From Streptomyces sp. NBC_01283 (GTDB lineage: Bacteria > Actinomycetota > Actinomycetes > Streptomycetales > Streptomycetaceae): a DNA stretch of 64,000 bases. How positions within the stretch are numbered: position 1 is the stretch's first letter; each line of letters starts with the position of its first letter. Location: the NCBI RefSeq assembly GCF_041435335.1, contig NZ_CP108430.1, forward strand, positions 9,086,001 to 9,150,000. The letters run 5' to 3'. The notes beneath the pieces are model-generated. The model searched no databases. It was not told the DNA's origin and worked only from the letters and a program-made list of their open reading frames with translations. Positions 18,100 to 26,852 of the stretch are shown piece after piece. Position numbers and translations under genes: made by a program.

Positions 18100-18209
18100 G
18101 CCGGGACGTTGACACCTCGCGCAACGGCGCCAAGCAGTTGTGCTCCCCGGCCTGCCAGAGCCGTGTCAAGGCAGTTGCCCACCGGGCGCGTAGGGCCGCA
18201 GGCGCGTAA
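18100..18209 (+). pseudogene. CGNR zinc-finger regulator, C-terminal remnant
   Basis: The frame ends with DVDTSRNGAKQLCSPACQ and SRVKAVAHRARRAAGA. This matches the C-terminal CGNR zinc-finger consensus (SRNGxRRxCSxxCGNRxKxxxHRARR), with CGNR changed to CQSR and the first cysteine pair missing. No N-terminal ABATE domain is present. Confidence 0.55.
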
Positions 18210-18224
18210 GCCGCGGCTGAAGCA

Positions 18225-18501
18225 TTGGTGTGCCTGCGCTACGGCGACGCGCGGCAGAAGAACGGCGACCGGAGATCGGACAGCGGGAGGCAGACAGCAC
18301 CAGCCCGCACAGCCGAACTGCCCTTCCTGCACTCCTTCGCCCATGGCCTCGAACTCGCCCGAGCCGCCGTCAACGCCGCCCTCACCCTGCCCCACCACAA
18401 CGGCCGGACCGAAGGCGTCAACAACAAGATCAAGCTCCTCAAACGCCAGACCTACGGACGCAGCACACGCTCTCCTGCGTCAGCGCGCCCTGCTCAACTG
18501 A
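18225..18501 (+). pseudogene. ISL3-family transposase C-terminal remnant
   Basis: The frame reads LHSFAHGLELARAAVNAALT, LPHHNGRTEGVNNKIKLLKR and QTYGRS, the conserved C-terminal part of ISL3 transposases. After one frameshift the natural end HALLRQRALLN follows, with a stop at 18501. The N-terminal two thirds are missing. Confidence 0.75.
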
Positions 18502-18815
18502 CCACAGGGCAACGCCGATCACCGGCTACGAAGAGCTGGGAAGACCCGTTGATGATTGGACAGGTGGGCGAGATCGCTGCGCTGATCACCTCGAGTAGAG
18601 GAAAATGGGGCCGGGTGTCCCGGTCAGCCGATGGGACTGCGATGCCGGTGAGCTCGTTGGACAGGATGGCGATGGGGGTCGATCAGGGGACCACGAATTG
18701 TTGCCAGGACGACCGTCGGCCGCCCGGAGCACGCGTGTCAGATTCCACCTCTTCCCTTGACTCCTCCGGGACACCCACTGGTCTCCGGTGTCTGGTACGG
18801 GAGGGAGAGAGAGAC
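18502..18815 (+). ncRNA. left non-coding end of the IS110 element, possible bridge RNA
   Basis: The 314 bases before the IS110 transposase have no gene. IS110-family elements carry a structured bridge RNA in this left end. Short stems can be drawn, for example CCGGG-TGT-CCCGG and pairing between GACACC and GGTGTC just before the start codon. Exact ends and guide loops were not determined; the call rests on family knowledge. Confidence 0.35.
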
Positions 18816-20081
18816 ATGGCCCGGCAGCAGAGTGTGAAGGACGAGGTCATCCATCTGCGGTCCGCGGGAGTGGATCTGGGCAAGCGATTTCAGCTGGCGT
18901 GCGCCCGCACGCCGAGCCCGAATCGGCAGGGAAGTTGGCTGCTTGAGACCGAACGGTTCGGCACCACCACCGCCGAAGTCCGCCGTCTGCGGGCTTGGCT
19001 GGTAGAACGGCGAGTCGAGGTCGTGATCATGGAGGCGACCTCAGATTACTGGCGGACCGTCTACTACGCTCTGCAGCCACACCTGAACACGATGCTGGTC
19101 AACCCCGCTCACCTGAAAGGCATTCGGGGACGCAAAACCGACCCGAGCGACGCGGCGTTCCTGGCGCGGGCCGCCTCGTCCGGAATGGTGAGGGCCTCCT
19201 TCGTGCCGCAGCGGGAGATTCGTGAGCTGCGGGATCTGACTCGCCGTCGGACTGAGCTGGTGCGAGCCGCGGGCTGGGAAGCCCAACGGCTGGAGAAGGA
19301 ACTCGAGGACACCGGCATGAAGCTGTCCTCCGTTCTGAGCAACGTCGTCGGGGCCAGCGGCCGCGCGATCCTGGAAGCCCTCATCGCCGGCGAACGGGAT
19401 CCCGGGAAACTGGCTGACCTGACTTACGGCAAGGCCCGCAACAAGATCCCGGCTTTGATTGAGGCGTTGGACGGCGAGTTCACCGACCATCACGTTTTCA
19501 TGGTTCGGCACTACCTCGACGAGATCGACCGCTGGAACAGCGTGATCGCCGCATTCGACGTGCGGATCGCCGAACTCCTCGCGGCTCACCAGCCGGACCT
19601 GGACAACCTCGACACGATGCCCGGGATCGGCCGCCTGGCAGCCGAGATCATCATTGCCGAGACCGGTGGGGACATGGCCCAGTTCGCTACCGCCCAGCAG
19701 TTGGCCTCGTGGATCGGGGTCTGCCCGGGGCAGAACGAGTCGGCCGGCGTGAGCAAGTCCGGCCGCACCCGACCCGGCAACAGCAACCTCAAACGCCTGC
19801 TCGGAACCGCTGCCATGACGGCGATCAGGAACAAAGACTCTTACCTGGCGGTCTTCTACCGCCGTATCGCAGCCCGGCGGGGCGGCAGACGTGCCCTGGT
19901 CGCCGTCATGCACAAGCTCGCCATCGCCATCTGGCACGTCCTGCACGACAAGGCTCCCTACCACGAACTCGGCGCCGACTACTTCTCCAAACGCAATCCC
20001 GAACGTGCCATGCGCCGCATGCTCAAAGAAGCCAACAGCCTCGGACTGACCATCCGCTTCGAACCCATCACAGCCGGCTGA
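18816..20081 (+). CDS. IS110-family transposase, apparently intact
   Basis: A 421-residue RuvC-like (DEDD) recombinase. ATG at 18816 follows GGGAGGGAGAGA. Catalytic residues appear complete: D20 in SAGVDLGKRF, E73 in VIMEATSDYW, D109 and D112 in KTDPSDA. The C-terminal Tnp20 domain has MPGIGRLAAEIIIAETGG and the serine motif NESAGVSKSGRTRPGN. It ends with the usual basic C-terminal region. It is the only full-length transposase in the window, with one open frame and no internal stops, so the element may still move or have arrived recently. IS110 elements lack terminal inverted repeats, so their borders cannot be read directly here. Confidence 0.92.
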   Translation: MARQQSVKDEVIHLRSAGVDLGKRFQLACARTPSPNRQGSWLLETERFGTTTAEVRRLRAWLVERRVEVVIMEATSDYWRTVYYALQPHLNTMLVNPAHLKGIRGRKTDPSDAAFLARAASSGMVRASFVPQREIRELRDLTRRRTELVRAAGWEAQRLEKELEDTGMKLSSVLSNVVGASGRAILEALIAGERDPGKLADLTYGKARNKIPALIEALDGEFTDHHVFMVRHYLDEIDRWNSVIAAFDVRIAELLAAHQPDLDNLDTMPGIGRLAAEIIIAETGGDMAQFATAQQLASWIGVCPGQNESAGVSKSGRTRPGNSNLKRLLGTAAMTAIRNKDSYLAVFYRRIAARRGGRRALVAVMHKLAIAIWHVLHDKAPYHELGADYFSKRNPERAMRRMLKEANSLGLTIRFEPITAG

Positions 20082-20088
20082 CCTGCAC

Positions 20089-20113
20089 GACTGACTCTAT
20101 TTTCGTGTCAGTC
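20089..20113. repeat. hairpin after the IS110 transposase
   Basis: GACTGAC (20089-20095) and GTCAGTC (20107-20113) flank an 11-base T-rich loop, eight bases after the stop codon. It may belong to the right end of the element or serve as a terminator. Confidence 0.45.
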
Positions 20114-20297
20114 CCGATACTGCGCGGGTCTCCCCGTCCTCGAGCGTGATTGCCTCTGCCGTGCGCCCTGCCTGCGGCAGGAGGCGGCGAGGTTGGCCCG
20201 GGCGGTGAGGGTCGAGGTGTTCTGCTCAACAGCCGTTCACCACAGGCAGCAAGACGGTGGTAGTGGGCGACCCTCTCACCGAATCCGGGCCTCGCCC

Positions 20298-20678
20298 TCA
20301 GCAGCTCAAGCGACGTTCGGCGCTCTCGTAGGAGGCGAGGTTGGAGTCGACGCCCACGACCGTCTTGTAGGTGTAGGTGCCAGACCCCGTGCAGGTCCAC
20401 CACGCCATCTTGGTGCCGCTCTCGAGCGGGGTCCAGTCGACCTCCTCCCAGCCGTACCAGCGGTGACGCTGCAGGGATATCGTGGCGTCCGTGCAGCCGC
20501 TGCGGGTCTTGCCAGCCTTGCCGATGATCTCACTGATGCCCTTGTAGGGGGCCGAGATGCTGTAGCAGTTCCGGTCCCAGTCCGAGGCGGCGGCCGGAGT
20601 GGCCGGCATCAACAGCGTGGCCGCGCAGGCCAGTGCGAGGGCGACGGATGACTTTCCGGCGAACCCGAGAGTGCTCAT
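20298..20678 (-). CDS. small secreted protein with four cysteines
   Basis: A 126-residue exported protein of unknown function. The chosen ATG at 20678 has AGGA at suitable distance; an ATG nine bases earlier sits on top of that site. The signal peptide ends at TPAAAS. The mature part has cysteines in RNCYS, RSGCT, WTCTG and a final RLSC, probably two disulphides, and is rich in Trp and Tyr (RWYGWEEVDW). It is unlike the two secreted paralogues at 14-15 kb in sequence. It sits just beyond the IS110 element and points toward it. Confidence 0.65.
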   Translation of the reverse strand: MSTLGFAGKSSVALALACAATLLMPATPAAASDWDRNCYSISAPYKGISEIIGKAGKTRSGCTDATISLQRHRWYGWEEVDWTPLESGTKMAWWTCTGSGTYTYKTVVGVDSNLASYESAERRLSC

Positions 20679-20696
20679 GACAAACATTCCTGTCTG

Positions 20697-21302
20697 CGGA
20701 AGTGCGGGATGCAACCTACAAGAACACTCTTTCATCGGCGCCGAGACAAGATCAAGCCAGCGCCCCCACACCGTCAAACTCTCGCGACTGGCGGCGACTT
20801 GGGGTCGTTCCCACGCTTCCGAGGCCTGGCGACGCCTTGTCGCCGAGCGCGGCGTCGCTGTCAGCACAGAGGTACTGCCGATCGCGGGACCCGAAGAAGT
20901 ACCTTCGCGGGGGCGCTCCGCCAGATCCTGGCCGCCGCCCAGGCGAGACGCCGGCCGCTGCTGCCGACGCTCCGCCTGCGGCGAAAGCCGCCCGAGGGAG
21001 TACCGAGTCGACCGTGAACAGCCGCAGCCGCAGCCGCAGCCGCCGCTCCGGACCGGGCAGGCTCCCGATCTCCACGTGCAGGCTGACCGGGGTGAGCAGC
21101 ATGAGCGCACGGGCCGCCGCGGCGATGACCACGAGCGTGGAGCTGAAGGGGAAGGCGCCCAGGGACGTCACGAGCAGCCGGGATCGGTGAGGGTTTGCGG
21201 GCGCCTGAGGATTCATCCGAATGTAGCCATGACATGGTGGTGGCTGTGACGCGTAGGCGAACGGGCTAGTTGTTGACGCAAGCGGCGTTCCTCGGTAAGG
21301 AC
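20697..21302. other. no clear gene
   Basis: About 600 bases between the secreted protein and the S51 peptidase gene. A minus-strand frame (21216-20752) has a hydrophobic start and an RLRLRLRL run that mirrors a short CCGCAG repeat near 21020. It lacks a ribosome site and recognisable motifs. Confidence 0.4.
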
Positions 21303-21968
21303 ATGATGAAGCTCCTCCTCACCGACTCCGGTATCACGAACGCGAGCATCCAGGATGCGCTGGTCGACCTCCTGGGTAAGCCGATCACCGAGTCCAGCGC
21401 CCTGTGTATCCCCACTGCGGGGTACGGGGCCCCCAACGCTGATCCGGGCGGGCCATGGCGATTCATCAGCGGACGATCCATCTACCCCATGACGGGGCTG
21501 GGATGGAAGTCGGTGGGCGTGTTGGAGCTCACCGCGTTGCCCAGCATCGACGAAGCGCGCTGGGTCTCCTGGGTCCGGGAAGCCGACGCCCTGCTGGTCA
21601 ACGGCGGTGACGCGCTGTACCTGGCCCACTGGATGCGGGAATCCGGGCTCGCTGACCTCCTGCCGTCGCTGCCGCACACGGTCTACGTGGGAATCAGCGC
21701 CGGGAGCATGGTGATGACCCCCCGCATCGGGCAGGACTTCGTGGGCTGGAAGCCGACCACCGGAGGTGACAGCACGCTGGGCCTGGTCGATTTCTCGATC
21801 TTTCCGCACCTGGATCAACCGGCTTGTCCGGAGAACACCATGGCTGAGGCAGCTCGATGGGCGGCCAGGATCGCGGGTCCGGCGTATGCGATTGACGAGC
21901 AGACCGCTATCAAGGTGACCGACGGTGCCGTCGAAGTGGTCTCCGAGGGCCATTGGGAGTTGTTTTAG
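21303..21968 (+). CDS. peptidase S51 / dipeptidase E-like protein
   Basis: A 221-residue cytoplasmic protein of the class I glutamine-amidotransferase-like superfamily, S51 branch (aspartyl dipeptidase). The nucleophile serine is in VYVGISAGSMVM at about residue 139, and LLVNGGDALYLAHWMR forms the preceding loop. SIFPHLDQPACPENT holds the expected His. Two adjacent ATG codons follow AAGG. No operon partner is evident. Substrates are likely small peptides, by family knowledge. Confidence 0.8.
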   Translation: MMKLLLTDSGITNASIQDALVDLLGKPITESSALCIPTAGYGAPNADPGGPWRFISGRSIYPMTGLGWKSVGVLELTALPSIDEARWVSWVREADALLVNGGDALYLAHWMRESGLADLLPSLPHTVYVGISAGSMVMTPRIGQDFVGWKPTTGGDSTLGLVDFSIFPHLDQPACPENTMAEAARWAARIAGPAYAIDEQTAIKVTDGAVEVVSEGHWELF

Positions 21969-21996
21969 GGGTCCTAAGACTGTACAGAATCCCTTC

Positions 21997-22719
21997 TCAG
22001 GGCGCTGTCCCGGCCTGTATCGGAAGCCGTGAGCCGATGTTCCGGCCTTTGGCCAGAAGCCAGATCATGAGGATGAGTTCGCCTACGCCGGTGAACACGG
22101 ACGCTTCGGCCGAGTACCCGGAGGAGAGGAAGGTGCCGAGGCTGTCCACGAGATAGCCGAGCCCCGCGAGGGCCAGCAGGACGCCCAGCATCCGCGGTAC
22201 GTAGCCCGACCTGAAGGCGAGCAGCCCCAGCAGCAGCAGGTGGACGCCGAAGAAGATGAGCCCGGCGTCCCAGATGTCGTGGAAGGCATCGACGCGCATG
22301 AGTGCTTCGGCGTCCAGTTGCTCCGCGCTGTACGCCCCCAGGGACTCGGCGCCCTTGGCCGGGGGCAACGCCCCGACGAGTTGGGCGACGGCGACGAGGA
22401 GCACTGCGGCGTAGGCGAGCCTGAACCAGGCCGCGAGCGTCGCGATTCCTTCGTGCGCCGGCTGGAAGAAGACCCTCAGTGCCCAGGCCACCACCACGTC
22501 CAGGACAGCGACCAGGAACAGGGCGACGGCGCCGAAGCGGAACAGTGCCTCGGAACCGCGGATGTCCTGGGCGGTTCGTGCCGCGTCGTCCTCGGTGACA
22601 AGGTTCTCCAGCACGCCGAAATTGGCGAAGACCGCCAAAGGGGCCATGGCCAGGATTCCCGTTCCCGCGACTAGAGCGGCGTCGCGGACCGCCCGCGAGG
22701 TCACGCCGGTCGGGGTCAT
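21997..22719 (-). CDS. DUF4386-family membrane protein
   Basis: A 240-residue integral membrane protein with about six helices. DUF4386 features are GSEALFRFGAVALFLVAVLD, AFHDIWDAGLIFFGVHLLLL and GYVPRMLGVLLALAGLGYLV. ATG at 22719 overlaps the stop of the next membrane-protein gene by four bases. Function is unknown for the family. Confidence 0.75.
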   Translation of the reverse strand: MTPTGVTSRAVRDAALVAGTGILAMAPLAVFANFGVLENLVTEDDAARTAQDIRGSEALFRFGAVALFLVAVLDVVVAWALRVFFQPAHEGIATLAAWFRLAYAAVLLVAVAQLVGALPPAKGAESLGAYSAEQLDAEALMRVDAFHDIWDAGLIFFGVHLLLLGLLAFRSGYVPRMLGVLLALAGLGYLVDSLGTFLSSGYSAEASVFTGVGELILMIWLLAKGRNIGSRLPIQAGTAP

Positions 22720-23351
22720 CCGCGGGCCCCTTTGGGCATCGGCCGCTCATCACGATCGCTCGTGCCGGGCGCCGGCACGATGAGGCGGAATCCCTTGAAG
22801 ATCAGCAGCAGCGGAAGCACTGCTTCGAACAGGCCACCAGGAACGTAGAACGCCGTCCCCGCGCCGGAGTTGATGTCCACGAGCCCCAGCAGGTCGCTCA
22901 CCACCCCCGCCAACAGGACGGCGTAGCCCACGAGTCCGAGTACCGAAAGCCACCGTGCGACGAGCCCGGAACGCAGCAGGAGGCACGACAGGACCAGACC
23001 ACCGGCGCCGGAGAACGCGTAGACCAGCAGTTCGTAATCCGTCAACTCGTTCCTGCTCACGAGGAGATAGCACCCGACCGCAATGATGGCAGCGCCTTCC
23101 GCGCACCTGAGGGCCAGATACGCGACCGAGAGGCGCATTCCGTGCGGCTTCAGTACGGGGAACAGTGCGACGCCGATCCCGGCGACCGCAAGAGCTGTGT
23201 AACTCTCCAGCAGCACGCCCGCGAGGAGCCCTCCCTCTGCGGAGTCCGTCCCGGAGAAATAGTCCTCCAGGAGCGAGCTGCCAACAGAGAAGGTGAGCGT
23301 CGATGAGAGGAACAGCAACCCCACCAGCACAGCGGTCTTCCTGTACGGCAT
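22716..23351 (-). CDS. DUF4386-like membrane protein
   Basis: A 211-residue membrane protein with six predicted helices; start ATG at 23351. It shares the layout of the downstream DUF4386 protein: an N-terminal helix after RKTAVL, YELLVYAFSGAGGLVLSCLL, then LVARWLSVLGLVGYAVLLAG. The ATGA overlap with the downstream gene indicates co-translation, so the pair may act as a hetero-oligomer. Confidence 0.72.
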   Translation of the reverse strand: MPYRKTAVLVGLLFLSSTLTFSVGSSLLEDYFSGTDSAEGGLLAGVLLESYTALAVAGIGVALFPVLKPHGMRLSVAYLALRCAEGAAIIAVGCYLLVSRNELTDYELLVYAFSGAGGLVLSCLLLRSGLVARWLSVLGLVGYAVLLAGVVSDLLGLVDINSGAGTAFYVPGGLFEAVLPLLLIFKGFRLIVPAPGTSDRDERPMPKGARG

Positions 23352-23726
23352 GCTCTCGCCCCTTCCGCCCCCAGCCCACCCGGGGGAGCCTGGAACGTGA
23401 GCCTGGCTGCGCCCGGGCCACGAGTCGGGCGCCGCCGGGCCATCGAGCGACGGCTTGCTACCCGAGGAGTGTGCTCCTGGGCCCCCACTATCCTCCCTTT
23501 GCGGGCATACGCGCCGCCCGTGCGGGAGGAAACACCCGGACTCCGCATGCGGAACTCCAATGGGGCCGGCCGATGCACGGCTGCCGACCACCGCACCCCG
23601 TCCGTGGCGTGCGCCGCGGCCAGCGGAAAGGACCGGGTGCCTCCCGGAACTCCTCGACGTGCGGCTGCGGCCCGTCCCGGTCGGCCGGGTGTTGGCGTAC
23701 ACGTGAACGTCCTCACCCGCTGACGG
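23352..23726. other. no gene seen
   Basis: About 375 bases upstream of the DUF4386 pair. It presumably holds their promoter, but no convincing -35/-10 pair or palindrome was recognised. Confidence 0.4.
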
Positions 23727-23993
23727 ATGGTGAACTTCAGTGGCGCGGTGTTCTCTGGCGGTGCGGTGTACTTCAGCGGAACGGCCTTGGCTGGCGGCAC
23801 GGTCAACTTCGACGGCGTGCGGTTCTCTGGCGGCAGGGTCAACTTTCACGAGGCTCTGCTCTCCGGCAGTACGGTCACCTTCAGCGACGCGATTTTCTCC
23901 GGAACCGAGTTCACGTGGGGGGCCGTTTCCAGTCCCTGCAGGGGCTTAGGGAGTGTCTGGTGGACCTCCAGTACGGCGTTCGTCGCAGGCTAG
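23727..23993 (+). CDS. 12-residue-repeat protein fragment (pentapeptide-like)
   Basis: An 88-codon frame with five consecutive 12-residue repeats of pattern xVNFxGAxFSGG (VNFSGAVFSGG, TVNFDGVRFSGG, RVNFHEALLSGS and so on). Such repeats build a right-handed beta-helix and usually follow a membrane or regulatory domain in longer Streptomyces proteins. Here no ribosome site or upstream domain is seen, and the frame ends in TAG within CTAG at the border of the inverted-repeat element. It is probably a fragment cut by that insertion. Confidence 0.45.
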   Translation: MVNFSGAVFSGGAVYFSGTALAGGTVNFDGVRFSGGRVNFHEALLSGSTVTFSDAIFSGTEFTWGAVSSPCRGLGSVWWTSSTAFVAG

Positions 23994-24467
23994 TGCCGCA
24001 TCAGGCAACGTTCGCCCTGGTGAGGAACCAAGCCAACACAGCCACGCCGATGGGCAACGCAACAAGGTAGCCGACGAGGATAGCGACGCCCGGATCAGCC
24101 AGCGCAGGAAAGGCCCAGTTCACTGCTGCAGCCACGAGCAGTCTCACCGTTGCCAGCACAAGGAGAGCGGCGACAGCAGCAAGTCGACGCGGCGGGCCCG
24201 CTCCGCGATACAACTCAGCCGCAGGTCCGATAGCGATCAGGACCGACACGAGGCCGACGAGATCGGTGTCGGGCAGCCACCCGAACGGCCACCCCACCAG
24301 AGCGACCAACCCGGAGACAGCGAGGCCGACCAGTTCCAGCGCGACGGTGGCCACCACCGGGTGGTCCCACGAGGGGGGTGGGATCGAGCCGCTCCCGCTG
24401 TCCTCTTCATCGGCCACATCGCCAGAGTAGCCATCGGAAGGGCGAACATTGCCTGATGCGGCACTAG
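23990..24467. mobile_element. 478-bp element with 28-bp terminal inverted repeats
   Basis: The left end (23990-24017) and the right end (24440-24467) are inverted copies matching at 27 of 28 positions. Both outer ends are CTAG followed by TGCCGCATCAGG. No transposase lies inside, only a small membrane-protein gene, so it looks like a passenger-bearing MITE. IS630 elements favour CTAG and duplicate TA, and an IS630 remnant lies directly to the right. Confidence 0.7.
24001..24417 (-). CDS. small membrane protein inside the inverted-repeat element
   Basis: About 138 residues from GTG 24417 to a stop that lies inside the left terminal repeat. It starts with an acidic, proline-rich segment (DEEDSGSGSIPPPSWDHP) followed by about four helices, among them VVATVALELVGLAVSGLVAL and LAAVAALLVLATVRLLVAAA. 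No ribosome site is obvious, so the start is uncertain. No family was recognised. Confidence 0.5.
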   Translation of the reverse strand: MADEEDSGSGSIPPPSWDHPVVATVALELVGLAVSGLVALVGWPFGWLPDTDLVGLVSVLIAIGPAAELYRGAGPPRRLAAVAALLVLATVRLLVAAAVNWAFPALADPGVAILVGYLVALPIGVAVLAWFLTRANVA

Positions 24468-24589
24468 TCCCGGTCGATCGGGCAGCTCGGGAGGGTGCCA
24501 CCGGTGCGCTGATGGCAGTCTGCATCGGAAGCCCGGCAACCGAAGCGGAGAGAAATCGGCCTCCACACCCACCCGCCCCGCGACGCGAC

Positions 24590-25144
24590 GGTGATCTGCG
24601 CCGACGAGCTGGGGCCGCTGATCCCACGGACCTTGCCGCCCGCACCAGCCTGGTCACCCGACGGGCACCGGATCAAAGCAGAACTCGACTACAGCTGCGG
24701 ACCGGAGAAGACCTGGGTCTACGGCGGCCTGCGACCCGCCGACGGCCAAGCCCTGACCATGACCGCGTCCTCCCGCAACAGCGTGTTCTACCAGCAGTTC
24801 CTGCAGCCGCTCGAGGACGCCAACCTGGACGGGGGGATCTGGATCGTCACCGACAACCTGTCCAGCCACAACAGCCTGTCCACCCGCAGCTGGCTCGAGG
24901 ACCACCCCGCATCCACCACGCCTTCATCCCCGTCGGCGCGTGCTGGCTCAACCTCCAGGAAGGCCGGTGGCGCATCTTCCGCAAAGCCGCGCTCGGCGGC
25001 CAGTCATTCGCCAACCGGGGCGACATCGAATACGCCACCACCCTGGCGACCGACCAGCTCAACTCCCGTGCCAAATTCTGGGTCTGGGGCAGACTCGCAC
25101 CACCAACCCGCATGCTACGAGGCCGATATACGCACGTCGTTTGA
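24590..25144 (+). pseudogene. IS630-family transposase, frameshifted and truncated
   Basis: The first frame reads VICADELGPLIPRTLPPAPA, TWVYGGLRPADGQALTMTAS and GIWIVTDNLSSHNS, the two catalytic Asp regions. After a frameshift near 24910 the second frame gives IHHAFIPVGACWLNLQEGRW, with the catalytic Glu position now in LQEG, and ends at 25144. The N-terminal DNA-binding part is missing. CTAG lies just beyond (25156-25159). Confidence 0.78.
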
Positions 25145-25199
25145 GGAATCCAGCACTAGGCCGTTTCGTAGCACCCCGGCCAGGCATTCAGAGCCCGTG

Positions 25200-25330
25200 A
25201 GCCGCACGAACTCCTCGGCATGCCCACCGACGAGGCGACCGTCAACATCACCTGCAGCCGCCTCGGACGCCTCACACGCCAAGGCTTTCTCACCCAACCC
25301 GGACGAGGCCGCTACCAGAAACGGACTTAA
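25200..25330 (+). pseudogene. helix-turn-helix-like C-terminal remnant
   Basis: A frame ending at 25330 reads ELLGMPTDEATVNITCSRLG and RLTRQGFLTQPGRGRYQ, which looks like the end of a winged-helix domain. No start or N-terminal part exists. The parent family was not identified. Confidence 0.35.
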
Positions 25331-25920
25331 CGCTGCACTTCACGGGCTGGAATCGGCACAGCCGACGGCCGCCACTCCCGCCTGAGCAACCCGAACACCC
25401 ACGAGTCGGATACCTCGCCGTTCACCACGCAGTCTTCCCGCAACGTCCCTTCCCGCACGAAACCGATCTTCTCCAGGACCCGGGCAGATGCCACGTTGCG
25501 CGTATCGGCCTCGGCCTGAACTCGATTCAGGTCCAGCGTGTCGAATGCCCACTCCAGCACGGCGTGCGCGGCCTCCGTCGCGAAGCCGTGGCCCCACATC
25601 GCATCATCGAGGACGTAGCCCAACGACGCACTGCGGTAGTCCGGGTCCCATCCGGTCAGACCGCACCAGCCGACGAAGGCCCCGTCAGAAGCACGGTCGA
25701 TGGCCACCCGCGCCCCGGTGCCCTCGTCCGCCATCTTTCGGCACGTTGCGATGAAACGCTCGGCACGGGCATGTTCGGTCCACGGCGGGGAGTCCCAGTA
25801 GCGCATCACGTAGGTGCTGCTATGCAGCGCGAAGAGAAGGTCCGCTTCAGCGTCGGTGAAGGGCCGCAGTCGCAGGCGCGCGGTGTGCAGTACGGGGGTG
25901 GTCAAAGTCATGCGCCCCAT
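25327..25920 (-). CDS. RimJ/RimL-type GNAT acetyltransferase
   Basis: A 197-residue acetyltransferase that would use acetyl-CoA. GNAT features are TARLRLRPFTDAEADLLF at the N-terminus, SLGYVLDDAMWGHGFATEAA (acetyl-CoA loop) and SARVLEKIGFVREGTLRE. ATG 25920 is used; ATG 25911 is an alternative. It stands alone between IS debris and the sigma-factor operon. The substrate, a protein N-terminus or small molecule, is unknown. Confidence 0.85.
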   Translation of the reverse strand: MGRMTLTTPVLHTARLRLRPFTDAEADLLFALHSSTYVMRYWDSPPWTEHARAERFIATCRKMADEGTGARVAIDRASDGAFVGWCGLTGWDPDYRSASLGYVLDDAMWGHGFATEAAHAVLEWAFDTLDLNRVQAEADTRNVASARVLEKIGFVREGTLREDCVVNGEVSDSWVFGLLRREWRPSAVPIPAREVQR

Positions 25921-26207
25921 CTTGTGTCCTCATGGGGCGGGCAGAACACCGAATATCCGACTCCGGCCCAGCTGGCCAGCAGCAAACCCTGACCGCACTG
26001 TTGTGACGTCGGCGTCGCCGAGCGTGGGTGGGCAGGCTAATATCGCGCGCCTGCTCGGCAACGTCCTGCAGTGGGCAGCGAGCATGCACATAGGCACAAG
26101 CAGTGACACGCCGGCAAGGACATGACGTCGCGGCAGGTCACAGCTGTCTCTCGGAGCGGATTTGGCTTGGTGGGAACCTTCGGCGGGGTGCCGGACACGG
26201 ATAGGGC

Positions 26208-26852
26208 ATGGAACTGAACGACGCTGGTCCCGCCACGCCGGTCGGCGGGATATCTGACCGGGAGCTGTGGGCGAGGGCCGTCGACGGCGATCGCGAGGCG
26301 TTCGGTCGGATCTTCGACCGTCATGGGAAGGCCGTCTACAACCATCTGTTCCGGCGGACGGCCGACTGGTCCGAGGCCGAGGACCTCACGTCGAGCGTGT
26401 TCTTGCACGCCTGGCGACGGCGATCGGAGACGGTACTCGACCGGGACTCGGCTCTGCCGTGGCTGCTGGGCATCGCCAATGGCCAGTTGTCGAACACCAG
26501 GCGGCGGCTGAGACGGGTCGAGGCGTTGTTGCACCGGCTTGTCTCGCATGACGAGTCGGTGGGCGACCACGCGGACAGCGTCGCCGTCCAGATCGACGAC
26601 GAGCGCCGTATGTCGGAGATCCACCGGGCGCTTGCCCGGCTGCCACGTCACGAACGTGAGGTCCTTGAGCTCTGCGTCTGGTCGGGCCTTGACCAGCAGG
26701 CGGCTGCGGCGGTGTTGAAGGTGGCCGTCGGAACCGTGAAGTCCCGGTTGCACCGGGCGCGGCAGAGGCTGGGGGCCGACCTCGGCGGAGCCGCGGCTCC
26801 AGCGCCGTTCAGTTCGAAGAATCCCGTCACCACGAAGGAGATCGCACGATGA
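26208..26852 (+). CDS. ECF-type RNA polymerase sigma factor
   Basis: A 214-residue sigma factor. Region 2 reads ELWARAVDGDREAFGRIFDR and later WSEAEDLTSSVFLHAWRR. Region 4 is IHRALARLPRHEREVLELCV followed by VAVGTVKSRLHRARQRLG. It overlaps the next gene by four bases (ATGA), and that product is a single-pass membrane protein. This is the usual layout for a sigma factor kept inactive at the membrane. No target promoter was found. Confidence 0.88.
   Translation: MELNDAGPATPVGGISDRELWARAVDGDREAFGRIFDRHGKAVYNHLFRRTADWSEAEDLTSSVFLHAWRRRSETVLDRDSALPWLLGIANGQLSNTRRRLRRVEALLHRLVSHDESVGDHADSVAVQIDDERRMSEIHRALARLPRHEREVLELCVWSGLDQQAAAAVLKVAVGTVKSRLHRARQRLGADLGGAAAPAPFSSKNPVTTKEIAR

Noticed and set aside
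21010..21050. Short CCGCAG repeats that might be a CRISPR or VNTR array.
   Set aside because: Only a few six-base units without spacers, in GC-rich non-coding DNA.
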